From NCBI GenBank assembly GCA_965644315.1, contig CBFFRQ010000032.1:434001-498000 (forward strand): a stretch of 64,000 nt of DNA, written 5' to 3'. A program made the translations under genes and the position numbers. Of this stretch, positions 44,001 through 56,400 are shown in pieces (positions within the stretch are counted from its first letter, which is position 1; every line of letters begins with the position of its first letter). The notes below the pieces were generated by a model. It ran no database searches, was not told the origin of the DNA, and worked only from the letters and a program-made list of their open reading frames with translations. This DNA is from Caecitellus pseudoparvulus. Its lineage: Eukaryota > Bigyra: Bicosoecida.

Positions 44001-44216
44001 AGCGCGACGGCTGTGCAACATGCCGTGCCTTCACACAGTGCAGCGCGAGGTGCACAGCGCTCCGTATCAGGGGTTCCCTCTGGGGCTGCCATGGCGGAGG
44101 AGTTCGGCGTGCGAAGCCCCCTTGCCCCCAGCACTGGCGGCAGTGCCGACCGCAGTCGGGGCAGGGCCGGGGGCGCCGCTGCTCCTGGGAGCAGCTCCGG
44201 CTCAGCAGCTCAGTAG
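29012..44216 (+). CDS. Giant cadherin-repeat / IPT-domain multi-pass surface receptor
   Basis: About 5,042 residues in two exons (29012-29336; 29413-44216; 76-nt intron, GTGAGT donor, phase 1). A signal peptide (GPLALAVLAGLLGACQLAGAA) starts it. Residues ~250-2560 hold about 20 cadherin-like repeats with calcium-site style motifs (DVNEVP, DVNDLP, DVDEAP, LDYE, DEDL). Residues ~2560-3620 hold about nine IPT/TIG-like domains, each with a G-x-x-F/L-G turn (LRGRNLGS, IEGNNFGS, LDGENFGR, LRGSNFGV, VTGANFGN). A Cys-rich collar follows (ECYECPKCLEAACE, CSICQAGTHQ), then several TM helices (~3780-4080), ending '...ILARKFLIVLVSSLLF' and 'LLYMPYR'. The cytoplasmic side has a second hydrophobic pair (~4325-4400), basic and Ser-rich linkers and a C2-like stretch (~4705-4850). 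A role in adhesion or signalling is inferred. I know no named orthologue. Confidence 0.85.
30111..31055 (+). repeat. Three tandem 315-bp near-identical repeats inside the receptor gene
   Basis: Units start at 30111, 30426 and 30741, each at the sequence AACGAGGTCC. The period is exactly 315 bp (105 codons, one cadherin-like domain). By eye units 1 and 2 differ at about 8 positions and units 2 and 3 at about 14, mostly silent. The next unit, beginning at 31056, is already divergent. Confidence 0.95.
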
Positions 44217-44412
44217 CCGTGCTGTGCTCTGGGTATCCAGCAAGCGGCAGGCTGCAATTCTGTTGTTTTGTGGCCTTGTCGCGAGTGCACACTAGCTTTG
44301 TCCTTCTCTCCGTGTTTTTGTTTCTTCGAGAGATGGAATGCATTTCACTTTCAATCCTGTACTTGCCACGCTCTCTCCTTGGCCAAGAGCGAGCCACATC
44401 GGGTGCGACCGC
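44217..44412. other. Convergent 3' gap between the giant receptor and VPS13-like genes
   Basis: 196 bp between two stop codons. It includes a T-rich run near 44310-44330. Both genes must terminate here or overlap as antisense transcripts; no separate gene is seen. Confidence 0.5.
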
Positions 44413-47400
44413 TCAGATGATGCCCAGGAAGCGCTCCAGTTCCTTCCTCAAACGCAGCCAAATGTGCCGCGGCAAGCAAAGGGGATGTGAATGAGCCTGC
44501 AGCACAGCCTCCCTTTGCGCGGCAAGCAGCAACTGCGACATGGAGCGCTGCAAGGCGTTCAACAGATCTTCTGAGTTGTAGTCAAAGCGGCAGCCGCTAG
44601 CAGGCCGGGATGAAGTGGGCAAAACGGCGGGCTCGGGTAAAGGTGGCACAACTAGCGCTGCTGTGAGGGAGGTGCCCCCCTGTGTGATGGGAGTCCGGTG
44701 CCATGGTTGAGGGATGGCTGCAAACAGTCTGCGGAATTGATCAAACGACCGATGAACTATGTAGTGCAGGTGGTGGCACAGGGTGTTCCCCCTTCCATCC
44801 AACACTGGGATGTGTTGAACTCGAAGGCAGTACGCACCGACGGCAGGACCTGGCTCCTGCGCCGTGGCCCCGCTCGCTGTGCCTGGCACCAGGAGAGAGG
44901 ACAGGTGCGACGTGGACGCGTAGTGAGCCGCTGCGGCTGAGGCTGACGGATTCCACGCCAGAACTGAAACATGCTGCACGAAGAGCACCAGCGCTCGTCG
45001 CCGCCGAGCCAGAGCCGCCTGCTCCTGCAGACGCCCCAGAGTTGAAAAAGGCCCATGCTGGTTCGCTTCCAAAGCATCCTTCATCGCTCGGACGGCAGCA
45101 TGCTCAAGATGCAGCAGTGCCTTGCGATCTGGTTGGCTGTGCAGAGCATTCTGCACAGCAGTGAGTGCAATGGCTGCCCGGGACACCGGGCCAAGCAGGA
45201 GTGCCCAGCCCCGCTTGGAAGACTGCACAGTCACACTCAAGACATGCGCGTCCAATTGCACCTGTAGATGTGCTTCAGGTCCTGCCACACTCACACCTTC
45301 CTCTCCTTGCTGAATGGCCCCCGTGTCGCTCATTGGCGCCTCCTTCACCGCACACAGTTCACCTGTTCCGAGCGCGCCCTGAGATGATTCCTTTGTGGGG
45401 AATAAAGAGCAAGACCAATGCACAGCGTTGCTCGTCGTGTGCAAAATGCGGATCTTCTTGTCTGTCAGGAGCATGACAAACGGCGCAGTGTCTGGCTGTG
45501 GACGGCGTGGCATTGCTGGGCGCTCCTGTGGCCCCCCCGAGGCAGCTAGCGAACCATCAGAGACAAGAACCTCGCGCCCGTCCAGGGACATAAACCTTGC
45601 AGTGTGGCCATTGCATAGCGCTGGCTGAGCGGGCCCAACGAGCAGCCGTGCAGCGCCAGCGCCCGCTTTGGCTTCCGCTGCGCCAGGTGTTTGTACTGGA
45701 AAGGCAAGGCCGCCAAAGGCAGGGGAAACCAACATGCGGGGGGCTCTGCTATGCTGAAGTTGCACTCCTGCATGCTCCCCTACCCTCATCTGATCGGAAT
45801 CTGACGCACGTAAGGCCTGCGCCTCACTTCCACTGCCGTCGTCGCTGGGCAAAGCTTGTCCGTCAGCAACATCGACTTCCCCGTCCGCCGCACTCTCCTT
45901 CGGCGCGCGGTCGGAGCCTCCTTCGTGGTGATGCGCAGCATGCATGGACAGTGCTGGGAAGTCTGAAGTCCACTGCTGGTTCAGCCTGCGGTAGGCGGAC
46001 TCGTGCGCGCCGGGCGTGCCTTCGTCAAACAGCTGCATAGCATAAATCGGCGCGTGGAAACGATACACCTCCCCCACAGCCTTGCCTGATGCAGACAGCA
46101 AGTACAACCTGGCCATGCCCTCCGCTTCCCGGCGAGAGTAGGGAGAGATGAGGGCCCGACCACCACCTCCAGGGCCGCCCCCCAGAGAGCGAGGCAGGCG
46201 CTGCCGTACTCGTAAGTTCAGCTTTTCCTCCCCTGTGATGAGAGAGGAGCCTGCGCTAACTGTGGAAGAGGTACTGCTCAGCAACAGCAAGGCCGAGTCC
46301 AGCGCCCCAGCGGTGGGCTTCAGGACAAAGCCCACCAGCCCCTTGCCGAGGCCAACTGCAGCGCCCATAGCCCCATCTTCCTGAGCTCCATAGTACGGTG
46401 CAGTGACCAGGCCCGAGGTGCCCTGCCACAATCCCCAGAGCAACGATTTCCCCCCTTCTAAAACACCCAAGCCAATATGAGCTGGCCCCCTGCCACCTGC
46501 TGCCGCATTGGCTGCTCTTGTTGCCGCGCCGGCAGTGTCAAAGTCGATGGAGCGCACGGCCCGGGCCAAAGAGTGGACAATTTTCCCACCAGAATCAACG
46601 ACCCCAACCGTAGTGTTGGACACGAGGCTAACTGCCTTTGACCCCAGCGCCACGGCACTTGACCCTGCATCCTGGCCTGACATCAGCCCCTGCGCCGGCT
46701 CGTACAGCACTGAGACGACGTCGGCAGAGATGTTCTGCACCAAGCCGACTGGGTTCCCAAGGAAAGACACCGACCCCACGACCTTGTAGAAGCCCCTCAC
46801 GATGCTGCTGATGTAGAAGGACGAAATACGCGCAGTCAGCATGGACGTGTCTTCAAACACGTGTGGCGCATGCAGCGAGCCAACCTCGATGGGGGCATGG
46901 TCCACATTCAGGATGAGCGTGCCCAAGCCGAGGATGATATTCTTGAGGAAGCCAAAGACAGGAATGTCAGGAATGAGCTTGTTCAAGAAGTCCACATCGT
47001 CCCCAAGCGACAGGGTGATTTCGATCAAAACCGGGTGCAGAGTCAAGGAGCGGATGTACAGCTTGCTGGCGCTGCTGAAACCTCGCAGCACCGCGCCTGG
47101 CTGGCTCAGCTGGGATAGCCGCGCATCGGAGAAAAGCTTTGACCTGACACTTGGCAAGCGCTGCACCGCTGAATAAGACCTGTCCAGTGCGCTTAAGACA
47201 TTCAAGTCGTCGCCCTCTGCCTGCGGAGGTGCAAGTTCAAGCGGCGCCCCCGCCTGCTCAGAAGCGGCCTCTCCGGTTGAAAGCGCACCGCTTACGTCTG
47301 GGCTCTGAGCTGGACTGGGGGCGCCGCTTGCACCTTGGGAGTGCAAGTCAAAAGACGACCATGTCCTCTGCAGACGACGAGCAGTGTCCTCCTTCGCCCC

Positions 47401-50400
47401 TGCTGCCGAGTCTGGTCCAAAGCGGAGGTGGGCAACGAGCTCAAGCACTGCCCCAAGCAGCTGGTCGTCCACTTCAATGCCCAGCCGGACCAGCCGCACA
47501 GCCAGGTGCTCCACATAAGTAACCTTAGGGTGAGACTTCAGATTCAAGGAGACCGCCAAGAGGGGGTCGGCCGCAGCTGCAGCGGCTGCCTCTGCTGCTC
47601 CTGCGTCGTACGGGTCTCCGCCTTGAAGTGCCGCGGCCACCCCATCTGGCGCAGCGGGACCCGTCATGGAGGTGTCCACTAGCGCCACATCCCGGCGGTG
47701 GCAAGTGCGCATCTGCTGTAGTGTAAACCGCTCGTCTGGTGTGGGTGATGCGATGCCTGCTGGCGCATCCACCCGCCCGACGATGATGCGGTGAGCCGCG
47801 CCTTGCAGTTGATTATCGACCTGCAAGTGGCCGAGACTCACGTCGAAAGCAGTGTCCCCAGCATGGCTCATGCTCGCAGCGGTCTTTACTCCCGTCAGTG
47901 ACATGAGTAACACTTCGCGGGGACGGTGGTCCACGATCGACACGACGATGCCCTCGATACTTATCTCGGCCACCATTGACGGCACTGCCGCCTTCGCAGC
48001 GAAAAGAGGGACCCACTCCTGCACCACACGAACTTGGGGTGCGTCAAACTCCTCGTCGTCTCGCAGGTCTCTACTTGGAAAGGCCACAGTGGCAGAGGGG
48101 GGTGACAGAGTATGCCAGCGATCTGTGCCCTGCCCACCTGGCGCAAGCGGGATGAATGCACGGTGTGCAATTGACGTGTCATGGCGGGATACTTGCCCTG
48201 CTGGCACCTGCTGCGACTCAGACAGAACTCCGCGCTGTCCGAGAATGTATGACATCGGCGCGCTCTGGACCTGCAGCTGCCGCCCGACTGTGGACGAGCC
48301 ATCCAGCCCAGGGGCCCCGACACAGCACAGCTCTGGCTGTGTCCCAGTCAGTGGTACAGCTCCGTCGGGGATGTCTTGTAGTGAGGTGTGCTTTGCAGGA
48401 GTGGCAGCTTGCCCTGCGGCCTCCCCTGTTGCCGCCGAGAGCAAGTCGCGCGCAAAAATCTCGAGCGAGATGTGGGGCCCAGTTGGAATCTGGACCCCTT
48501 CCGCGGAGGCAGTCAGCAAGGCAGGGGGTGCTTTGCGACCAGCTCGCCTCGCGTCGTCCCAAACACTGGATGGTGCCCCGTGTTCTACCAGCTGCAGCCC
48601 AGAAAGTGCGTCGAATGCGTGCGAGCCAGGTGAGAACTGGTAGTGAGGGCCAGGTGACGTGCTGAACCGCTCCAGCGCTTCAGTGGCACGGCGGCCCTGA
48701 GGGTGATACTGGGGAACGTGCAGCGCAAGGTCATCAACCCCCCCACCAGCGCCTCCTGCACGCATGCTGAGGACGCTTGCTATTGCTCCAGCAAGCTCGG
48801 GGCCAGGCATGGACGCGGAGCGTGCCCCAGCATCGCAGACAAGAGGAGGGGGTGGAACCATGTTCCCGAACTGACACATGGAGCCCCAGTACGTTGACAG
48901 CTCGCCGCCATCTCCTGGAGGCAGCAGAGGAGTGCCGTCGTCAGCTGGAATAGCGCTTGCAGGGATGAACCTCAAGACAACAGGATCATCTGGAGAAGCA
49001 CCGGCGACAGCCGCCTGAAGCAGTGCAGCGGCTTCCTTGAACGGTACTCCTGCCAAGCACTGCTCTCCAATGTGTGTCACCAGGCTTCCCACCGTGATGG
49101 CCTCGCCTACCCGTTGGCAGGTTGGCTGCACTGCCGCAGCCAAGACTTCAGCAGCAACAGAGCTGACCTCCAGCGAGAACGATTGCAGCCCCAGCTCTTG
49201 CATGGGTGCCAGTTGGGGGACCGACGCCACACTGCTGCCTGACGAGAGTCTCGCATACGTATCCGAGTCCACGAGTGCTGCACCCTGCATAGAGACACCC
49301 GGTCGCCCTGAGCCAGCTGCGGCGGAAAGCGTTTGGCCCTGGGCAACCCCGATCACCCCATCCGACGCCCCGACGCCCGAAAAAGGATTCATGCGCTGTG
49401 CAGCTTGCGAGCGGGTTTTTCGGGCTGCCGCGCGAGCTAATTCCTGCAGCCTGCCCTCTGGCTGCCCACGTAGCGCTTCTGCTGACGCTGGTACAGATGC
49501 CAACCCTCCCCCCTCGTCACTGTTCAAGCTAAGTGAGCCAACATGGAGGTGTGATGTAGATGACCCTTGAACAGCGTTCCAGCGTGCTGCTTGGGCGCGT
49601 ACCAACTCGGCCACCTCTGCCTCACGCAGGCGGGAAGTGAATGCTGGACTTGCCTGTGCTCTACGGAAGCCAAGACCCAGTGGCGCACCCACCACCTCCA
49701 CACGAGCAGTGGTATCCGCGATGGGTGTCCGGCGAAGGGTGTGTCCAACTCGAAGGGCAGAGTACAAGCGGCCAGCCTGGCAATTGGAAATGAGCCTGTC
49801 AAGCTCCTGGTCGGGTAGAGACCGCAGAGCGAGCGTGAATGTGCCAAGAGATTCACCTTCGCTTGAGCCACCCGCACCGGTGGGCGCCCGCATGGCCTTG
49901 TAGTGCCTATCCCCGGGTGGCGCTTCCTGGGTTTCGGTGGCAAGATGCTCTTTCGAGCCCTCAGCCTGTCTTCGCGCTTTCTCGCTTTGAGCCAACGCGA
50001 CCAAGCGCCTCGTGACTCCTGTCAACCCACGTCCTTCGACAACCCGGACCTGCAGCTGCTGCCCCACGACCCGCCAGCGAAGGCTGCGGTCAGCTGGCGC
50101 GGCAGGCGTGCCCTGATCTTGCAACAGAGCAGCCTTGGGGAGCACGAGAGGTAGGTGGTTGGAGGCGGGTGGAAGCGCGGCCCTTGCAGCGGCGTCCACT
50201 GCTCCGGGGATCCTGCGCAGCATTCGCCTGGCACCTGAGGCTGTCTGAGCCACCGGAGCTGCTGCGAGCAAGTTACCTCGTTCCAAAGCTGCTGCTGGTG
50301 CTGAATCAGCCTGTGCTCCAGTCAAGTCACGCTCCACTGCGCGTCCTGCCTCTGGAAGTGGGTGCGACTCGGCTGCAGCGCCGCCTGGGAGAGCGTCCGC

Positions 50401-53400
50401 AAGTCCCACAGGGACGCCACCTGAGGAGTCAAACGAGACACTGTCGGAGCGGCCACTGTCAGAGCGTGTGACTGATTGTGCGTCAGATCCATCATCGTGG
50501 CGCCCAGCATGCGACGGACCAGTGGAAGTGGGTGGAGCTCTCACTTGTGACACTGCCTTCTCTGCGGCCTCCTCCATGCTGACGCCCGTTTGCAGCTCAA
50601 AAATGCGCTGCTCCAGCTTCGAAACAAGTAGCTTGCTCTCTGCAAGGGCAGCCTCCATGACTTCCCGCGCCTCTGCAATCGCCTGGCCCCGGAGATCTGT
50701 GGTGCGCAAGATGCGCAGGCGGACTGAGCCAGCAGGCCTCATGCTCGCACCTTCGGCATAAGAGAGCGGAAACCAGCGGTCCACTACAACATCTCGTCGA
50801 AGGCCAGTCAAGGGTACAACGACTTCAGCCATGAGGTCGTCAGAAGATGCCCTGTCCCAGTCCCAAACTTTCAGGTGCAGTTCAGTTCGATCTTGCAGGC
50901 GCAGTTTGTCGCGCAGGCTGAAGACGTACTGCTCCCCCCACAAAGGATCCAGCGTTGCTGTGCAGTGGCGGGTGGTGAAGGGAGAATCCACGACACCTGT
51001 GAGGGTGAAGGCGGCGTACGGGTCACTGGAGCCGCCCCCACTCCCCAAGCTGCTTGTGGGGTCGGCAACAGGCAGGCCACTCGCTGATACCACTTGCAGC
51101 CAGAGAGTCTCAGGCCCAGTGGGAACCTCGGCATCAACATGTGCCCTGTGTGGGTGCAGGTTCAAGTCTTGCAACTCCCAGTATGGCACGTGGGCGTCTT
51201 CATCCACTTCCACTGGGCGTCCGGAAGGCAAGTGCACAGGGTAGAAATCGTGTAGATTGTACCACGGATTGTGCGTCAGCACCCGCACTCGCTCCTCGTA
51301 CACTCGCTGCTCCTGATCTGCAGCCGCAACTTGTGCCTGCCAGGCCTCAGGCGTGGATGGCAGCTCGCGGGGACTGACCAGTGATGACCCTGTCGACGAA
51401 GCGTCGTGAGGCACCTGCTCTGGGCCTCGCGTGGGGCTCTGCACCACACTGTGCGCTGTGAAGCGCGCTGTTGCTGAGGTGATGACCGCTTCTTCGTGCT
51501 TCCTGGAAATCGCCATGAGGTGCTTGCCCAAAGCAACGCCAAGTGCCACGTGCACTTCGGCCTCAGCTAGGCGGGCACGCAAGTACTGCAAGGCGTCACT
51601 CTCATCACTTGGGACATCTGACACACGCACAACTTTCATAGCACCCGTGGCCTCGTCTGCGACGACATCGACGAACACCTTCCGAGTGCCTGCGACGCCA
51701 CCAGCTGGCAGGTGTAAGCGGGAAATCGCTGCTGCACGCCACGTGAACTCGTTCCCTTCCTGCGATGGCCGGCTGTGCAGGGGTTTCCTGGACTGACGTG
51801 CACCCAAATTCAACGATCCAAGCAGAGCCGACGACACGCCAGCAGCTGCCATGCCCATGGAGCCAAACACGCCCCCAGAGTCTGTCCCCCCGCGTGGAGC
51901 TGCAGGCTGTCCGTGTGTGGCACGCAGAGTTGACAGAAGGTCTGAAGCGCTGCGCTTGCCCGGCCTCCAATGTGGGTCAGAGCTTTTCCCAACCCACACT
52001 TGCCGCTGACTTCCAATGTCATCACACTGCAGCGAGACTGTACCGTCTGGGCCGAGCTCTCCCCAGCCGTCATGCCCCCCTTCCTCAGCTTCAGTGTCAT
52101 CGTGGCGCAGCACCACGAGGGGGACTTCTCGATGGCCACGATCGTGCTTCAAGCTAGGTCGCACCATCCACCCATCCCCGTGCAAGCCATGCTGCGCGTC
52201 GGGATCTTCCGCATTCTCTGCCCCGCTCGCCAGGTGTATCGCAACATCATGCAAGGAAGCTCGGGTCGCATGGGACGAAAGGGCGTCCTCCACGCGGCAG
52301 TTCACAAAGTTGTTTAGTGTTGAGCCACCCAAAGCAGACTGTACGAGGAATTCAGCCGCCAGGGACCAAGCGCCAAGTGCTGCTGCTCTCCCCACGTCTC
52401 CCCGAGCCCGGTAGCAAATGCCAGCCACACCAACAGGCTTCAGTGCAATGTGCACTTCAGGTTTTCCCCCGCCCTGTGACGGCGGCTCCGCCTCTCCACC
52501 AGTCGGCCCAGCAATGGCTGCAGCGTCTAGCGCAAATGGGAGGCTTGACGTTCCAGGGATGGCTGCGCCACCTCCGCAGGGCACAGTCTCACTGGCAGCA
52601 GGGCCCACCCCCCTCTGTCGAATGGAGACACTGTCCAGGCTGCAAGCGTTGTCAATGCGGTACGAGGAAAAGCGGGAACCCGGGCTCAGTCGGAGGGGCT
52701 GCGGCAAAATGGCCACTTCAACGGTGGGGGAGGAGTCCACCACCTTCACACCCAGCCATGCGACCTGCTCAGGGGATACACCGCGACAACACCGCAGGGC
52801 GACGGCTGCATGCCCTGGCGGCACAAGGCTGCACAGAGCAGGGTGTTGGGCCGCCGAGGCGCTCTCGGAGATGTCGTCAGCAAGCCACATACGGCGGCGT
52901 CTCTGGGCAGTGACAAGCGAAGCAGCCAGGCCTGCTTGCTGCAGGATTTGAGCTGGAGTGCGGGTCGAAACTGCTGCCCAGGCAGCTGTTGGCACCTTCG
53001 TCCCCACTGCCTGCATGGGACAAGGCTGTTCGCTGGCAGCGACGGCGAGCGTAGACGGCACGCTGGCGCTCCCCCACTCATCACCTGCCTCTCCTGTTTG
53101 GGCCTGCATGTACTGCTGCCAAGCTTCGTTGTGTTGGAGCGCATGCAAGGCGGCTTCAGCTTGTGACGAAACGATGCCTCTTGCCGGCGCATGTGGTCCA
53201 TCCAGTCGGCGGCGCAACTTGAGGGTGAGATCGGATGGCCGAACCTGGAAGTCCATGGACCATGTCCAGGCCTGGGATGCGAACCAACGCGAGCCAAACA
53301 CTGCCGCCAGGGCACAAATGGCAGACCTCGGTACGGCAGGGTTCAGCAAGGCCAGAGTGCCAAGGCCTGGAAAGGTCACCTGGCCACCAGCCTGTTGGTC

Positions 53401-56400
53401 CTGCCAAGGGTGCCGGCACAGAGCCAATGGGCCTGCACAAGGGGCTGCCGGCTGGAGGGGTGCCATGTTGTGGCCCGGGGCGAAGACGTGGGGGTCAAGC
53501 GCGTTCGAAGCGAGTGGCAGGAGCTCCATGCCAAAGCCACGCAGCGTCCAGGACAGGCCGCCATCAGGAGAATCCACGCAGTTCGACAGCATTGACTTAT
53601 CCATAGTGGAGGCCACAGAGCTCCAGGAAGCGGCTAGCTCCTCCATATCAACATTCATGCCACTGCCTGCAGCTGACAGCATCCGCGAGGCTTGTCCCAC
53701 GAGACCACGAAGCGCTGGGGACAGAGCTCTGGCTTGCAGGATGACTGCTGAAGAGTGTGCGGTGAAGAGAGGGCCTGACATGGCTGGCTCACCCAGCAGC
53801 TGAAGTCGCAGCGTGTGGGGGTGCTTGCTGGGGTAGCCACTGATGGACGAGAATGACAGCGGCATCCAGGCTGGTGAGGGGTGGCTGTCAACCGCCAGAG
53901 CAACTGTGGAAGAGGCCCTGCTTGGTGGTTGGCTCTCCTGCATCGCTGCTGATGTCGAAGCATCTTCTGCTGAGGCAGAGATGCCTGGCACAGATTGCGG
54001 AACCAAGGTTGCATGCCAGGTGCTGCTGGCACCATCGCAAGAAGGGTCTTGCAAGCGCCTTGCCATTGCAGGGCTGCTCTCCATGAGGGATGCCACCGCT
54101 CGACTGCGGGTTGTTGCAAGGGGCGGGAGTACATGCTGAAGCGTGGAAGGCGTGTCTACCTGGTGCGCAAAGCCCTGACGCACGAGCACCGTGCTCCCGC
54201 TGCGATTCACAAGCACAGCACGATGTGCGAGGAAGACCATGTTCGCTCTGAAGAACTTGCCGGGAGCTGGGACCACACGGGCACCAATCTCTGACTCGAA
54301 GCCTAACTTCGAGGCAAGAGTTCGGGAGAACCTGTCAAATTGAGCCGGTGGGGCGGGCACGGTGGCAACGAGAGGACGGCCGTCTGGCACGGTGACAGTG
54401 AGTGCCCGCGCACCGGCCAGAAGCTGCTGACCGGGGCCCTGCCGATCTGGCCAGGGGGTGGTATGCAGCTGCAGGGCATCAGGAATTACTGGATGCAGTG
54501 AGCGCACAAGTGCTGGGAGTGCACGGGTAGCAGTCGCGACAGCGGCGGCGAACTGCACATCATGTGGCAACGGCGGCCCACCCTGGCTTTCAAGGGAGGC
54601 CCCGTGAGAGACAGTGACAACGCAATCCATGGCCTTTGAAATATCGAAGCCGCTAGAGCGCTGGCTGGACCCCATGGCCATCAGCCTCAAGGGGACCTCT
54701 GCTGTCGGTCGACTTGACACTGGTGCTGACAGCAACTCAAGCACAACTCCAGGGACTTCATGAGACGCGGGCTCGGACAATGAGTGCAAGTCTAACGGCT
54801 GCTGTGCTAACCACGTGGCTGCCTCATGGGGCTGTAGTGGGGGGTGTTGGACTGTGTCGTCATCTGAGCATGACGCTGGAGACTGGGGCAGATCTGGAGA
54901 TGACAGGGCTGCCACTTGCTTGGAAAAACGAAAAAGGGTGGCGAAATCGATGCTTGCGCCTTCAAGATTCGTCTTCTCAAGCAGTCCAAGCCATTCATGG
55001 CCATCCAGTGCGTGTTGCGGCTCCTTGCTAGCATCACACTCAGCCCCAGCGAGGGCTGATGCGTACGAGGTGGGGTCCAGGGCAGCGCGTGCAAGGCTCG
55101 CACCGTGGGACAAGTCAAGCCCGACCAGCAAGTGCGCAGCACGCCGCAGGGCTGATGTGGCGGAAGATGATGACGCCCCGTGATGAATCGTGCCGCGGAG
55201 TCCTTGGCCATCGATGCCGCGCTCATCAAGAAAGGTACTGACATCCCGGGGCTGAGCCGGCGCCCCTGTGTCCGGCGTGACAACTTGCACAAGCTCGGAC
55301 CCTTGTGATTCAGTGGAACTAGACTGAATGTCGCCTGCTTCATCACTCGCAGCGCTGCGAAAGGTTCCGAAAGCTCTCGTGCTGGCGATGTACTGCGCCA
55401 TCAACGTTGCTGCACCCACCGCGCCAGATCGCCCTACTGAGAGGCTCAAAGGCAGAGCTGCACGGTTTACGACCCAGAATGGTGCGAACAATTTCACGTG
55501 AACTGAGTCCCCCTGCATGATGCGCAAGGCGCTGAGTGCTCTCTTTGCGCTGGCCTTGTGGGCAGCGGAGGAGGCACCAGACGCAGCAAGCACCAGCCCT
55601 GCGGCTTCCCCTCCAAACTTTAGCTCCACTCCCAGGTGCAATGGGGCCGCATCAGCAGAGGACAAAGAGCTGATGTAGAATCGGTCGTGTTCGCCACCTT
55701 GTGGAGCGGCGGATAGGATTGCCTTTCCAGCAGGTGAGCTTTGAAACTCTTCTGCCACCTTGACCGCGCCAGCCTCTACCGCTTCAGCGTGCTTGAAGTA
55801 CACTGGAGGAATCTCCAGGTGGGTGCAGCTCGCTGCTCCACCTTGAACCCGATGGGCTTGTCCTGGCTTGACCAAGCTCCAAGGAAGGCCGTTCACGGAA
55901 ATGGAGCCCAACAGGCGCACACTGAGAGCGACATCACCCAGCGCGAGCACCGAACCAAGGCTGGCATCCAAGTCTGACAAGTAGCACGGCTCCAAAGCCT
56001 GAGCAGCGCCACTTTCCACCTGCAGTGGCGTGCGTGTGTCTGCTGCGGAGTGCCACACTGAAAGGCTGCCCCCTTGTGGAAGATCCCAGAGGTGACTTCG
56101 CAAAGCAGCGTGAATCCTGGCACTCGCAAGCTCGCTGCCATACCCGACGCCAGCCATGTCTGGCACAGAGCCGGACATCTCCTCCGGCACCCCTTTACAG
56201 GGTGCAAAGAGTATATCTTGGACATCTCCTGAGAACAGGCACTCGTTTGCAAGCTCAGGTGTGGGCTGGCCCAGGTCGAGGGCCGCTCCCCAGGGTGGCT
56301 CTTCGCGAAGGTCCACAGACCTGGACGCCGCCGACCCAGCCACCGCCATCCCTCTAACAACTTGTGTTGTGCCACGCTGAGCTAATGCATCGGCAAGGAC

